This document shows positions 33,184 to 41,776 of a DNA stretch of 64,000 bases, one piece after another. The position numbers and the translations under genes are program-made. Every line of letters begins with the position of its first letter. Positions within the stretch are counted from its first letter, which is position 1. Below the pieces are notes generated by a model that was given only the letters and a program-made list of their open reading frames with translations, made no database searches and was not told the DNA's origin. The DNA is taken from contig NZ_CP107954.1 of NCBI RefSeq assembly GCF_036067295.1, forward strand, positions 2,852,001 through 2,916,000. The letters run 5' to 3'. This stretch comes from Kribbella sp. NBC_00382. Lineage in GTDB: Bacteria; Actinomycetota; Actinomycetes; Propionibacteriales; Kribbellaceae.

Positions 33184-35139
33184 TTAGCGCGAGGCTTCGA
33201 CGAACTGTTCCATCAGCTTGATGGGGTCCTTCTCGGGCTCGGGCTGGGCCAGCTGGTTGGCCGCGATGCGGGCTTGCGGGGCCTCGGGTGCGTTGAGGCT
33301 GGCCGTTGCGCCGGCGAGCGGGAGGGTCAGCGACGACTTGGTCGGGTCGAGGGTGATCGTCGCGCCGGTGAACGGTACCGACGGGTTGTCGGGTTCGACG
33401 GTCAGGACCAGACCGAGGCGGTGGCCGGCGGCGAACAGCACGTCGTCGGCGTTGAGCTCGAAGGTCAGGTCGTACCACTTGCCGGACTGCAGCGAGACCT
33501 TCTCGTCCGGCGACTTGTAGTGGCCGACGTCGGCCAGCGTCCGGACCACGACCGCGGCGTTCGAGACGGCCGTGTTGATCTTGGTGTCGGCGAAGCAGCC
33601 GGTGTCGAGCGCGTTGCCGTCACCCCAGCACCTGCTGGTGTTCGGGACGTTGCTGACGCTGGTGTAGCGGGTCGCCGTACCGTAGTCGACCAGGCGGGCT
33701 TTGATGCCTGCGGCAACCTTGTTGACCTTGACCCGGACCTCCACCTTGCCGGTACCTGACAACCGGACCGGCTGGGCGAGATCGTTGCTGACGAACACCG
33801 CGCGGTCGGTGCGCGGAGTCGTCGGGTCGAGTACGACGGTGTCGACCGACTCCTTGTCGGTACCGGTGAAGCTGATCGGGTCGCTGGTCGGCGCCGCGAT
33901 CGACAGGCCACCGGTGTCGCCTCCGGCCGGCTTGCTCAGCGCGAGCTTGGTGCTCTTCGCGCCCGGGTTCGGCCAGCGGGCCTCGGTCGTGTAGGTGCCG
34001 TCCTCACGCATGATGGTCGCCTGCGGGGCCTTCATGATGTCGTTATGCAGGCCTTGCAGCCAGTAGTCGAACCACGGGTGCAGCTGGTCGACGTAAGCGT
34101 CGCGGAAGCTGAAGCCGTCCAGGTGGACACCCTGGTGCAGGAAGATCTTCCGCGGCACGCCCTGCTTGGTGAGCTCGTCCCACCACTCGCCGAACTGCCG
34201 GGTCTTGACGTTCTCGTCGTCCAGGCCGTGCACGACGAAGACCGACGCCTTCACCTTCTTGGCGTCCAGCCGGTAGTTCCGCGGGTCCCACCAGCGGCTG
34301 TAGCTGCCGGTGCGGGTGTCGGAGTCCTGCTCGATCTCGCCGGTCATCGCGACACAGCGCGGGCTGAGGTCGTTGCTGACGTAGTCGTGCAGGAAGCCCA
34401 TGTACTCGTCGTAGTACGGGACGCCGTTGCTGCGGGTGTAGTCGTACCAGCTGGAGATCGCGGCGATCGGGACGATCGTCTCGAGCCCCTTCACGCCGGT
34501 ACTGGCGACCGAGTTCGCGATCGTGCCGTTCCAGGAGGTACCGATCATGCCGGCCTTGCCGGTGGACCAGTCGGCCTTGGCGACGGCGCCGGCCGGGGTG
34601 TGGCCGGGGACGCGGTTGTTCAGCCAGTCGATGACGGCCTTGGTGCCGCGGACCTCGAGATCGGCGCCGACGTCGCTGCAGCCGGTCGAGCGGAAGGTGC
34701 CCGGCATATCCACGTAGGCGAACGCGTAGCCGCGCGGGACGAAGTAGTTGTCCAGCCAGCTGGAGAAGACCTGCCGGGTGCCGTTGGCGTCGAAACTCGT
34801 CTTCGGGTCGCTGGCGTAGTACGGCGAAGCCTGGATGATGACCGGTACGTCGATGCCGGCCGCGGCCGCCTCACCAGGCCGGACGATGTCGACGGTGATC
34901 TGGTCGGTGATCCCGTTCTGATCCCCGTCCACCCCCGGCACATCGACCTGGATGCGCTCGTGGATCGCGTTGTCGTAGTCGTAGGCGGCGACCGTCTGCG
35001 TCCCTTGGACGAACGGCTTCACCGGCGCCGGTTGCTTGGCGGTCGCGGTCAGCGACGCCATCGGCACCAGCGCGGCGGCGGCGAACAGGCCGACCCCGGT
35101 CCGGAACGCGGTTCTCGATCGGTTCCGAGTTCTGCGCAT
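33184..35139 (-). CDS. Secreted Xaa-Pro dipeptidyl-peptidase-like S15/CocE hydrolase
   Basis: A 651-residue alpha/beta hydrolase. The start ATG (35139) is followed by a basic, then hydrophobic signal peptide (RTAFRTGVGLFAAAALVPMA, cleavage near TATA-K). The catalytic triad is probably S202 in 'GMIGTSWNGTIA', D307 in 'VVHGLDDENVK' and H339 in 'HQGVHLDGFS'. The C-terminal beta-rich domain (X-Pro dipeptidyl-peptidase C-terminal type) starts near residue 430. The enzyme probably hydrolyses peptides or esters outside the cell; cocaine-esterase-like and glutaryl acylase activities occur in the same family, so the exact substrate is open. Confidence 0.88.
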   Translation of the reverse strand: MRRTRNRSRTAFRTGVGLFAAAALVPMASLTATAKQPAPVKPFVQGTQTVAAYDYDNAIHERIQVDVPGVDGDQNGITDQITVDIVRPGEAAAAGIDVPVIIQASPYYASDPKTSFDANGTRQVFSSWLDNYFVPRGYAFAYVDMPGTFRSTGCSDVGADLEVRGTKAVIDWLNNRVPGHTPAGAVAKADWSTGKAGMIGTSWNGTIANSVASTGVKGLETIVPIAAISSWYDYTRSNGVPYYDEYMGFLHDYVSNDLSPRCVAMTGEIEQDSDTRTGSYSRWWDPRNYRLDAKKVKASVFVVHGLDDENVKTRQFGEWWDELTKQGVPRKIFLHQGVHLDGFSFRDAYVDQLHPWFDYWLQGLHNDIMKAPQATIMREDGTYTTEARWPNPGAKSTKLALSKPAGGDTGGLSIAAPTSDPISFTGTDKESVDTVVLDPTTPRTDRAVFVSNDLAQPVRLSGTGKVEVRVKVNKVAAGIKARLVDYGTATRYTSVSNVPNTSRCWGDGNALDTGCFADTKINTAVSNAAVVVRTLADVGHYKSPDEKVSLQSGKWYDLTFELNADDVLFAAGHRLGLVLTVEPDNPSVPFTGATITLDPTKSSLTLPLAGATASLNAPEAPQARIAANQLAQPEPEKDPIKLMEQFVEASR

Positions 35140-35304
35140 GCGTGTCTCTCCCCTGTGGGCGGTGGGTAAAGGCACCACAGCCCTCCCTCGACAGGGCCGT
35201 TGTGGTGAACGCACCTTATGCAGAACCTGACACCGTTGTCTCCACACATCTCACCCGGTCGATCACATTCCGTGGAGATCACGGGAAATACTTCGCCTTG
35301 CCGG

Positions 35305-35847
35305 TCAGGGGCGGCCGGTGATCCTCGCGTAGTACGCGCGGGCGTCCTGGGTGCGGCCGGCGCCGAGGACGCGGAGGGCCTCGGCGAGATCGGGGTAGCG
35401 GTCCTCCAGCAGTTCGGAGGCGCCTTGCAGATCGCCGGCGGACGCGATGTCGCGGAGCAGCGACTGAATGGCTGCCACCGGATCGACGGGTGGGGCCGGC
35501 TGCGCGGTGGGGGTTTCGGTGGTGTGGTCGATGGTGAGGGTCGATCGCTGGGCACCGCGGATCTCGTCCAGCCGGCGGGCCTGCTCGGCCGGCGGCAGCG
35601 TGGACCAGCCCGCGTCGCTGACCGTCGCCTCCAGTTGGAGCAGCCGCGACAGTACGGTCGGGTTGCTGATCTTGGCGCGCTGGCCGGACATGAGTTGCGA
35701 CAGCATCGGAGCGGACAGCCCGAGTACGCCGGCCAGTTGCGCCTGGGAGAGTTCGAGGCGGGTGAGCAGGCGGCGGAAGCGCTCGCCGAGCGGTTCGCCG
35801 TACCACTCGAGCTGTAGCTTGAGGTTCCGCTCGTAGGTCGCAGTCAT
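35305..35847 (-). CDS. XRE-like DNA-binding protein
   Basis: A 180-residue regulator. The helix-turn-helix is near residues 30-65: 'LSQAQLAGVLGLSAPMLSQL' then MSGQRAKIS. The C-terminal half is helical, with a Pro/Thr-rich linker (about 110-125) and a helix pair 'GASELLEDRYPDLAEALRVL'. The ATG at 35847 is chosen because upstream codons overlap the repeats of the intergenic region. It is divergent from the von Willebrand A gene, with an operator-like inverted repeat between them, so it may regulate that gene and itself. Confidence 0.8.
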   Translation of the reverse strand: MTATYERNLKLQLEWYGEPLGERFRRLLTRLELSQAQLAGVLGLSAPMLSQLMSGQRAKISNPTVLSRLLQLEATVSDAGWSTLPPAEQARRLDEIRGAQRSTLTIDHTTETPTAQPAPPVDPVAAIQSLLRDIASAGDLQGASELLEDRYPDLAEALRVLGAGRTQDARAYYARITGRP

Positions 35848-35860
35848 CACCGACTCCGGA

Positions 35861-35888
35861 TTGCTGTTTGCAAATTGCAACTGCAAAC
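35861..35888. promoter_or_regulatory. Inverted-repeat operator between the xre and vWA genes
   Basis: GTTTGCA (35866-35872) and TGCAAAC (35882-35888) form an exact inverted repeat, and the segment between contains a further TTGCAA copy (AAATTGCAA). It lies in the divergent intergenic region in AT-rich sequence, 14 bases from the xre start and 46 bases from the vWA start, a natural target for the XRE-like protein. Confidence 0.6.
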
Positions 35889-35933
35889 GATAGCTTTCTG
35901 CATGTCTGCCCCTCAAATCCCTCTGGAGAAGCC

Positions 35934-37889
35934 ATGATACGACGCCTCGCCGCCCTGGCCGGCCTCCCTCTGCTGGCCGTGACGTTCGCGTTCGGAAATG
36001 CTTCGCCGGCCGCCGCCGAGGGTGACCTGTCGCCGGTGATGGTGGTGCTGGACTCGTCCGGTTCGATGATCGCCCGGGACGTCGGCGGCAGCGGCACCCG
36101 GATGGACGCCGCCAAACGGGCGGTCGGTTCGATGATCGACGGCCTGCCGGCCCAAGCTCCGGTCGGGCTGGCGATCTACGGCGCGGGCACCGGGTCGAGC
36201 GGGTCGGCGAAGGCCGCCGGCTGCCGGGACGTACGGGTCGTCCAGCCGGTGAAGCCGGTCGACAAGGCTGCGATCAAGCGCGCGGTGAACGCGACGAAGC
36301 CCAGCGGGTACACCCCGATCGGACAGTCCCTGCGGATCGCAGCCGCGCAGCTCCCGGCCGAGGGGCAGCGCTCGATCGTGCTGGTCTCGGATGGCGAGGA
36401 CACCTGTGCGCCGCCGCAACCGTGCGACGTGGCGAAGGAGCTCAGCAAGCAGGGAGTCGACCTGCACGTCCACGCGATCGGGTTCCGCGTCGACGCCAAG
36501 GCCCGGGCCCAGCTCGCCTGCATCGCGCAGACCACTGGCGGGACCTATCACGATGCCGCCGACGCCGACTCGCTGCTCGGCGTACTGGGCCGGGTGACGG
36601 ATCGCGCGCTGCGGCACTACGAGCCGACCGGCCAGCCGATCGCCGGCACCGCGGATCCGGTCACGGCACCGACGATGACGCCCGGCCAGTACCTGGACAC
36701 GCTCAACCCGGTTGAGGAGCGGTTCTACGCGGCCGACGTGAAGGCCGGCGAGACCGTGTACTTCGCGGCGACGGCGATCTTCCCGCGCGGCAACCCCCGC
36801 GACATCGAGGTCGTGGACATCAGGATCACCGGCCCGGGCGGCGCCGACTGCTATCGGTCCGAGCGGGAGCTGAACACGCGTGCGAGGGTCGACGGCGGGG
36901 CGCTGACCACGGTCCTCAGCTGGAACGGGACGGTTCCCGGGTCCTCGAAGCCCAAGGCCTGCAGTGTGCCGGGCAAGTACGTCTTCAAGGTCACGCGGGA
37001 CGCGAAGGACGGTACCGACCGGGTGCCGCTGGAGCTGCAGCTGCGGATCGAGCCGCCGGTGACCGGCAGCCTCGGTGAACCCGCGCAGACCGGGCTCGTC
37101 GAGTTCGCGCAGGAACCGTCGGGCGCGGTCCGGACGGTCCACGGCGGCGGCTCCTTCAACGAGGCGACCACCCTGCCGGGCTCCGGCCGCTACGGCGAGA
37201 CGATCTACAACGGCGAGGAGCTGTTCTACCGCGTCAATCTCGACTGGGGGCAGGGACTCGCGTACCGGGTCGCCTATGGCGGTGTGCCGGGGGCGGCTAC
37301 CACCAACATCCGGACCGGGCTGTTCAGTCCGGTGCGCTCGGACATCAAGTACGACACGACGGCCTACACCGGTTCGACAACCACCCTGCCGTCGAACGGC
37401 AAGCCGATCGCGACGCCGCGGACGGCGTACCTGAACCGCAACGCATCCGATGCGGTGCTGCGTAAGTCGAGCATCGACGGCTGGTACTACCTCGTGGTGA
37501 AGGTGGGCAGCGCCATCGGCGACCACCCGGCGGGCGGCGTACCGGTGACGATCGACCTGGCGGTCGCGGGCGACAAGGTCGCCGGTCCGGAGTACGGCGT
37601 ATCGACGGGCGGTACACCCGGTACTACTCCTACGCCGACCACGTCGACTCCGTCGGCTGCCTCGACGCCGTCGGGGTCCGAGACCACGGCGGCGCAGGGG
37701 CCGGGTGGGGACACCAAGCCTGCGGCCGATGAGACGTCGTCGTCTTTGCCCTGGATCATTCTGGGAGCCGTGCTGTTGCTGCTGATCGTCGCGATTGCCG
37801 TGCTGGTGTTGATCCTTCGCCGCCGTAAGCCAGCGGCGCCGCCGACGTATCCGAACGTGCCCGGGCAGGGCTGGACTAACCGGCCTTGA
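35934..37889 (+). CDS. Secreted, membrane-anchored von Willebrand factor A domain protein
   Basis: A 651-residue surface protein. A signal peptide (IRRLAALAGLPLLAVTFAFG, cleavage after ASPAAA) leads into a vWA domain with the metal-binding MIDAS motif in 'VMVVLDSSGSMIARD' and 'SIVLVSDGEDTC'. Residues about 250-560 are beta-rich and extracellular. A Thr/Pro/Ser-rich linker (TPTPTTSTPSAASTPSGS), a transmembrane helix 'WIILGAVLLLLIVAIAVLVL' and a short basic tail ending PNVPGQGW follow. The ATG at 35934 has GGAGAAG upstream. Such proteins mediate adhesion or metal-dependent protein contacts. Its end overlaps the convergent kinase gene by 14 bases. Confidence 0.87.
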   Translation: MIRRLAALAGLPLLAVTFAFGNASPAAAEGDLSPVMVVLDSSGSMIARDVGGSGTRMDAAKRAVGSMIDGLPAQAPVGLAIYGAGTGSSGSAKAAGCRDVRVVQPVKPVDKAAIKRAVNATKPSGYTPIGQSLRIAAAQLPAEGQRSIVLVSDGEDTCAPPQPCDVAKELSKQGVDLHVHAIGFRVDAKARAQLACIAQTTGGTYHDAADADSLLGVLGRVTDRALRHYEPTGQPIAGTADPVTAPTMTPGQYLDTLNPVEERFYAADVKAGETVYFAATAIFPRGNPRDIEVVDIRITGPGGADCYRSERELNTRARVDGGALTTVLSWNGTVPGSSKPKACSVPGKYVFKVTRDAKDGTDRVPLELQLRIEPPVTGSLGEPAQTGLVEFAQEPSGAVRTVHGGGSFNEATTLPGSGRYGETIYNGEELFYRVNLDWGQGLAYRVAYGGVPGAATTNIRTGLFSPVRSDIKYDTTAYTGSTTTLPSNGKPIATPRTAYLNRNASDAVLRKSSIDGWYYLVVKVGSAIGDHPAGGVPVTIDLAVAGDKVAGPEYGVSTGGTPGTTPTPTTSTPSAASTPSGSETTAAQGPGGDTKPAADETSSSLPWIILGAVLLLLIVAIAVLVLILRRRKPAAPPTYPNVPGQGWTNRP

Positions 37890-39204
37890 CCCAGCGATAG
37901 GACGACCCCTGCTGACGGCACACGATCCGGATGCCGTCAGCAGTCGTCTCGAGATTGCCGGCCTCCTGCCAACCGCAGGCTCCGCCGAGCTTGACGGCGG
38001 CGTTGGGCACCGGGGTGATCGGCCCGGTACGAACGGTCGTCGGCGTCGACGTCTGACCTGTCGTCTGGCTCGTCGGCTGGTTTGATGGCTCGCTCGACTG
38101 TTGGCTCGGGGGCTGACCGGGCGGCGGTGAGTTCTTGTCGGCGGGGTGGCCGTCGAGTGTCAGCACCGCTATCGCAGAGGCTGCCGCCAGTACTGCGACC
38201 CCGGCCGCGGCCAGCACGACGGTACGACGCTTGCTCGACTGCGTCTCCGGATGCGACTGCTTCTCCGGACCCGGCGCCGGTGGCTCGGGTGGTGGGAGCT
38301 GGTCGGGTGATGCTGGCTGGTTGGGGGAGGCGGTTGGTGCGGCGAGGGACGCGTAGGGCTCGGGTAGTGGCGGGAGTTGGTCGAAGACCTCGATCGACTC
38401 TCCGTCGGGTGTGTGAGCCGGTAGCTCCAGTGGCATCGCCAGGAGCGGCGCCAAGGCTGTCAGTGCCTCCTGGGCCGAGCGGGTCCGGTCGGCCGCGTCG
38501 GGTTGCATCAGGTTCTCGACGACCCGCCAGATGACACTTTCACCAGCCACTGTCGGCGGTCGGCCCGGCGGCGGCCCAAACGCCGGAGGTTCCTCGCCGG
38601 TCAGGAGCTGCCAGCCCGTAACGCCCACGGCGTACAGGTCCTGGCTGACGGACGGCGGTTCACCTGTCAGCGCTTCGGGGGCGACGTAACCCGGCGTACC
38701 GACGACAGCGCCGTGCTGCGTGAGGCGCGGCTCTCCCAGTGACAACGCGATGCCGAAGTCGCTCAGCCTGAGTACGGGTGGTCCGGTACCGGTGGCTTCG
38801 AGCAGCAGGTTGGCGGGCTTGACGTCCCGATGCACCAGCCCGGCCGCGTGGACCTGATCGATCGCGCCCAGGAGTTGAGCCAGTAGCTCGGCTGCATAGC
38901 GCTCCGGCAGCGCGCCGAAGTCAGCGACCAGACTGCTCACCGAGCCGCCGCCGACCAGATCCATCGCCAGCAGCGCCTGATCGTCCTCGGCAGCCCAGCC
39001 GTACGGACTCAGCACATGCGGGTGATCCAGCCGCATGTTTTGCTCACGGACGAACCTGAGCAAGGCACCCGCGTGCCGCTGCTGGAGCAGCTTTGCCGCG
39101 CAGAGCCGTCGCAGGCGACGATCCCACGCGCGCCAAACCGTGCTGTTGCCACCCGCACCGACCGGGTCGATGAGCTCGTACCGCCCGGCGAACACATCAG
39201 CCAC
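37876..39204 (-). CDS. Transmembrane serine/threonine protein kinase
   Basis: A 442-residue Hanks-type kinase. Subdomains seen: glycine loop 'GAGGNSTVWRAWD', ATP-binding lysine in 'RLCAAKLL', catalytic loop 'HRDVKPANLLL', 'LSDFGIAL' (DFG), and 'GTPGYVAPEAL'. The kinase domain ends near residue 265. A Pro/Ser/Glu-rich juxtamembrane region, one helix 'TVVLAAAGVAVLAAASAIAV', an extracellular Pro/Ser/Thr linker and a small C-terminal domain with two cysteines (GGACGWQEAG, IRIVCRQQG) follow. GTG 39204 is preferred because AGGAGG lies seven bases upstream; GTG 39222 is an alternative. It is the convergent neighbour of the vWA protein. Confidence 0.93.
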   Translation of the reverse strand: MADVFAGRYELIDPVGAGGNSTVWRAWDRRLRRLCAAKLLQQRHAGALLRFVREQNMRLDHPHVLSPYGWAAEDDQALLAMDLVGGGSVSSLVADFGALPERYAAELLAQLLGAIDQVHAAGLVHRDVKPANLLLEATGTGPPVLRLSDFGIALSLGEPRLTQHGAVVGTPGYVAPEALTGEPPSVSQDLYAVGVTGWQLLTGEEPPAFGPPPGRPPTVAGESVIWRVVENLMQPDAADRTRSAQEALTALAPLLAMPLELPAHTPDGESIEVFDQLPPLPEPYASLAAPTASPNQPASPDQLPPPEPPAPGPEKQSHPETQSSKRRTVVLAAAGVAVLAAASAIAVLTLDGHPADKNSPPPGQPPSQQSSEPSNQPTSQTTGQTSTPTTVRTGPITPVPNAAVKLGGACGWQEAGNLETTADGIRIVCRQQGSSYRWVKAG

Positions 39205-39339
39205 CCACGACCCTCCTCTCACGGTTCCGAAGCACCCCGACGATAGCCCGAACTCTGGCGCCGCCTGCCGACCCAGGTTTAGCCTGTCGCCGAAGGCCGG
39301 CTGGGGGCTCGGAGGATCAGCTCGTTGAGGGGGAGACTC

Positions 39340-39804
39340 ATGGTCAACCGTCGATCTGAACGCCGCTCTCGCAGGTCAGTCATGCGGGTGGCCGCCGTCG
39401 CGCTGCTGGCGCTCGGCATCTTGAGCAGTAGTGCGCTCACCGCTTCGGCCGTGCTGTCGCTGCAGCCCGGCTGGAACCTGTGGACCAGGGAGTACTGCGA
39501 GGCAGGCACCCTGGTCAGCCTGCGCCACCTGCATCTCGAGTCGGAGCCCAGCCGCCTCCAAGGCCGCGAGTACGTGTACCGCCGCGGCGGTCGCCTCTGC
39601 GCCTTCACCGCCGACCACGCCGCCGGCGACCACAACATCCAGATCTGGGGCCGCCGAGACACCGGCGACTGGTCAGTCGAGTACGGCAACTTCTCGGAGT
39701 ACGCCGGCGCCCTAGCCGCCCCCCAGGGCTACTGCATCCACGTCACGGCCTACCTCGAGTACGGCCCCGGCTGGTGGACCACCCCCGAAAAACGCTTCTG
39801 CTGA
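39340..39804 (+). CDS. Small secreted protein, function unknown
   Basis: A 154-residue protein. The ATG at 39340 has GAGGGGGAG upstream. A very basic start (NRRSERRSRRS) is followed by a hydrophobic stretch 'VAAVALLALGILSSSALTAS' and a likely cleavage after ASA. The mature part has four cysteines (YCEAG, RLCAF, GYCIH and the final residue C), consistent with two disulfides, and many aromatic residues (PGWNLWTREY, EYGPGWWTT). I do not recognise the family. It stands alone between the kinase and the convergent DUF222 gene. Confidence 0.75.
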   Translation: MVNRRSERRSRRSVMRVAAVALLALGILSSSALTASAVLSLQPGWNLWTREYCEAGTLVSLRHLHLESEPSRLQGREYVYRRGGRLCAFTADHAAGDHNIQIWGRRDTGDWSVEYGNFSEYAGALAAPQGYCIHVTAYLEYGPGWWTTPEKRFC

Positions 39805-39809
39805 GGTGT

Positions 39810-41594
39810 TTACTGTCGGTCGACTAGGTGGGTTCCCTGGTGGTCGACGATGAACTTGAAGCCGTGGCGGGTGGTCCATTCGAGGGCGTCGTCGGTGAGG
39901 CGGCGGACCTGCCAGCCGCCGTGCGTCTTGACCCGGTGGCTGAATCGCCGTAGCGGGATGAGGTTGTCGGTGTTGGTTTGTCCTGGTGGGCCGTTGGGTC
40001 TGAAGGGTTCGATGTGGTCGAGGTCGACGGTGCGGCTGCTGTCGCCGGTGCCGTAGACGAACTGTTCGGCGGGGTAGCGGAGCTTGATGCGTTCACGGAT
40101 GCGCTGCGGGATCTCGTAGGAGTCGGCGGAGAGTCGCTCCCTGAGGTCGATCACGGGCTTGACGATGACGTCGCCGTGGCCGATCAACTCCTCCAGCCGG
40201 GTGACGAGCACCGGCCCGAATCCCTCGACCCGGGCTACTCCTTCGCCGGCGAACAGAGCCTCGTCGGTGAGGTGAAGGTAGATCATCGTGCCAGTCGGCT
40301 GCCGCATCGAGTTCTTCTTGATAGCCGCCAGCTTCCCCACCAACTCGCGCCGCGCCGCCCCATCCAGGCTCCCGTTGCCCTCAGCAACCGAATCCCTCGG
40401 CCAGCACTCCACCTGCGAATCCACCGGCGCCTTGAGTCGCGACTCCGCCGACGTGTTGAGCCGCGGGTCGGTCGGCGCGTCGAGCCGCGAGTCTGCGGCT
40501 GCGTCAACCTGTTCGTCCAGCCGTGTCGCTCGCGGCAGGGGAGGCATAGCCGCCCGGCAGGACGTGTCGGCAGGGATGCTGCCTCCATCGTCGTGGATCG
40601 GCTGTGCTGCGGCGGGCGTCGCAGCGGCGACAGGCGGACTGGGCTCGGCGGCAGGGCTGGGCTCTCCCGAAGAGTTGGGTTCTCCGGGAGATGTGGGCTC
40701 GGTGGGGTGCGATGGCGCGGGCTGCGCGGTGGCGGCTGGAGGTACCGCAGACGATCCGTTGTCTGGCTCGCTGGGCGCGGGCGCAGTCGGTGGGGTGGGA
40801 TTGTCGGCCGTTGGGGTGGTGAGGTGGCGGGCTACCTGGAGGAGGTCGGCGGCTAGGGCGGGGTCGGCTAGGACTTCGGCTGCTCGGACTCGGCGTTCGT
40901 CGATTCCGGAGGTGTCGCCGAGGGCGGCGAGGGTGTTGGCCAGCTGATTGATGGTGGCCTCGATGCGGATCACGCTGCCGGTGGGTGCCTTGATATACAA
41001 GGTCGTGGTGCCGTGCTCGTCGGTGCGGCCGGCCCAGACTCCGCGCTCGCGGGCCTTCTCCTCGGCTCGGGCGCGGGCGGTGATGGGATCGGCTTCCCAG
41101 AGGGCGGCTTTGACGATGTTGTGCAGGCGCAGCGGGCTCAGGCTGTCGACGATGGGGGCGACTCGGCGGTCGACGATGCTCGCGGCATCCTCGGACAGGT
41201 CGTTGCACGCGGTGGCGACGTTGCAGGCCTTCCAGGCGGTGGCGTGGCCTGATTCGACCTGGGCCCAGGTACGCGGGAGGCGGTGGCGTAGCGCTAGCGC
41301 TTGGCCCATGAACTTGGCGGCCGAGCCCGTGGTCCGGCCGATCATCACCCCGAACTCGGCGACCGCGAACTCGGCAACACTCGGGCAGCCGGACCCGCCG
41401 TAGACCCTGCTCTGCTCGCCGCCGCCGACCAGGTCATGGTCGGAGACGGTGGCGGTTCCGGGGTGAAGGTCGGCGAAATGGAGCGCGTGCCGAAGTATCT
41501 CGACGTCGATCCGATTGCGCTGGACGTGCAGTTCGCCGACCGAGGAGAGTGTCTCCCGGGCCGTGAGATCGCTGAGATCGTTTGAGGCGAACAT
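39810..41594 (-). CDS. DUF222/HNH endonuclease domain protein (13E12 repeat family)
   Basis: A 594-residue protein. The N-terminal half (about 30-260) is the DUF222 helical domain (FAVAEFGVMIGRTTGSAAKF, 'LRLHNIVKAALWEADPITAR'). A disordered Pro/Ala/Ser/Glu-rich linker follows, containing 8-residue repeats. The C-terminus holds an HNH-like motif: 'VDLDHIEPF', TDNL and 'RFSHRVKTHGGW'. The HNH residues remain, but the zinc cysteines usual in the family (C-x-x-H-H) are replaced (LRRFSHR). The start codon lies inside a perfect LexA box, with a -10-like TATACT just upstream, so damage induction is expected. Its role is unknown; relatives are high-copy in mycobacteria. Confidence 0.88.
   Translation of the reverse strand: MFASNDLSDLTARETLSSVGELHVQRNRIDVEILRHALHFADLHPGTATVSDHDLVGGGEQSRVYGGSGCPSVAEFAVAEFGVMIGRTTGSAAKFMGQALALRHRLPRTWAQVESGHATAWKACNVATACNDLSEDAASIVDRRVAPIVDSLSPLRLHNIVKAALWEADPITARARAEEKARERGVWAGRTDEHGTTTLYIKAPTGSVIRIEATINQLANTLAALGDTSGIDERRVRAAEVLADPALAADLLQVARHLTTPTADNPTPPTAPAPSEPDNGSSAVPPAATAQPAPSHPTEPTSPGEPNSSGEPSPAAEPSPPVAAATPAAAQPIHDDGGSIPADTSCRAAMPPLPRATRLDEQVDAAADSRLDAPTDPRLNTSAESRLKAPVDSQVECWPRDSVAEGNGSLDGAARRELVGKLAAIKKNSMRQPTGTMIYLHLTDEALFAGEGVARVEGFGPVLVTRLEELIGHGDVIVKPVIDLRERLSADSYEIPQRIRERIKLRYPAEQFVYGTGDSSRTVDLDHIEPFRPNGPPGQTNTDNLIPLRRFSHRVKTHGGWQVRRLTDDALEWTTRHGFKFIVDHQGTHLVDRQ
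40408..40505 (-). repeat. 24-base tandem repeats coding an octapeptide in the DUF222/HNH linker
   Basis: Four degenerate 24-base units encode AADSRLDA, PTDPRLNT, SAESRLKA and PVDSQVEC, with a shared x-x-[DE]-[SP]-[RQ]-[LV]-x-x pattern. They sit in the linker between the DUF222 and HNH parts. Limits are approximate. Confidence 0.65.
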
Positions 41595-41601
41595 GTGTTC
41601 G
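41588..41601. promoter_or_regulatory. LexA (SOS) box overlapping the DUF222/HNH start codon
   Basis: CGAACATGTGTTCG matches CGAAC-N4-GTTCG exactly. The start codon (41592-41594, minus strand) occupies the same position inside the box as in dinB. TATACT (minus strand, 41602-41607) is a good -10 that would place transcription initiation at or next to the start codon. Confidence 0.85.
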
Positions 41602-41776
41602 AGTATATACGGATTGTGACGACGCGCAAAATCAGCACGGCCGGAATCCGTTGCAAATAAGGCGATCTATGCCAGGCGGAGCCGGCAGCTTTGGGGTCGG
41701 CGGGAGGCTGATGGTGCGGAGGCAGGTGACGACCGTGGTGTCGCGATGGGCGGATGGGAACGGTTATGGTCAGCAG

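Noticed and set aside
35140-35304. Small ORF or RNA between the S15 peptidase and xre genes
   Set aside because: Only promoter-like DNA for the peptidase gene is seen; no stable hairpin or coding frame stands out.
41582-41776. N-terminal extension of the gene at 41777 to 200 residues
   Set aside because: The upstream codons overlap the LexA box and promoter of the divergent gene and lack family-like or coding character.
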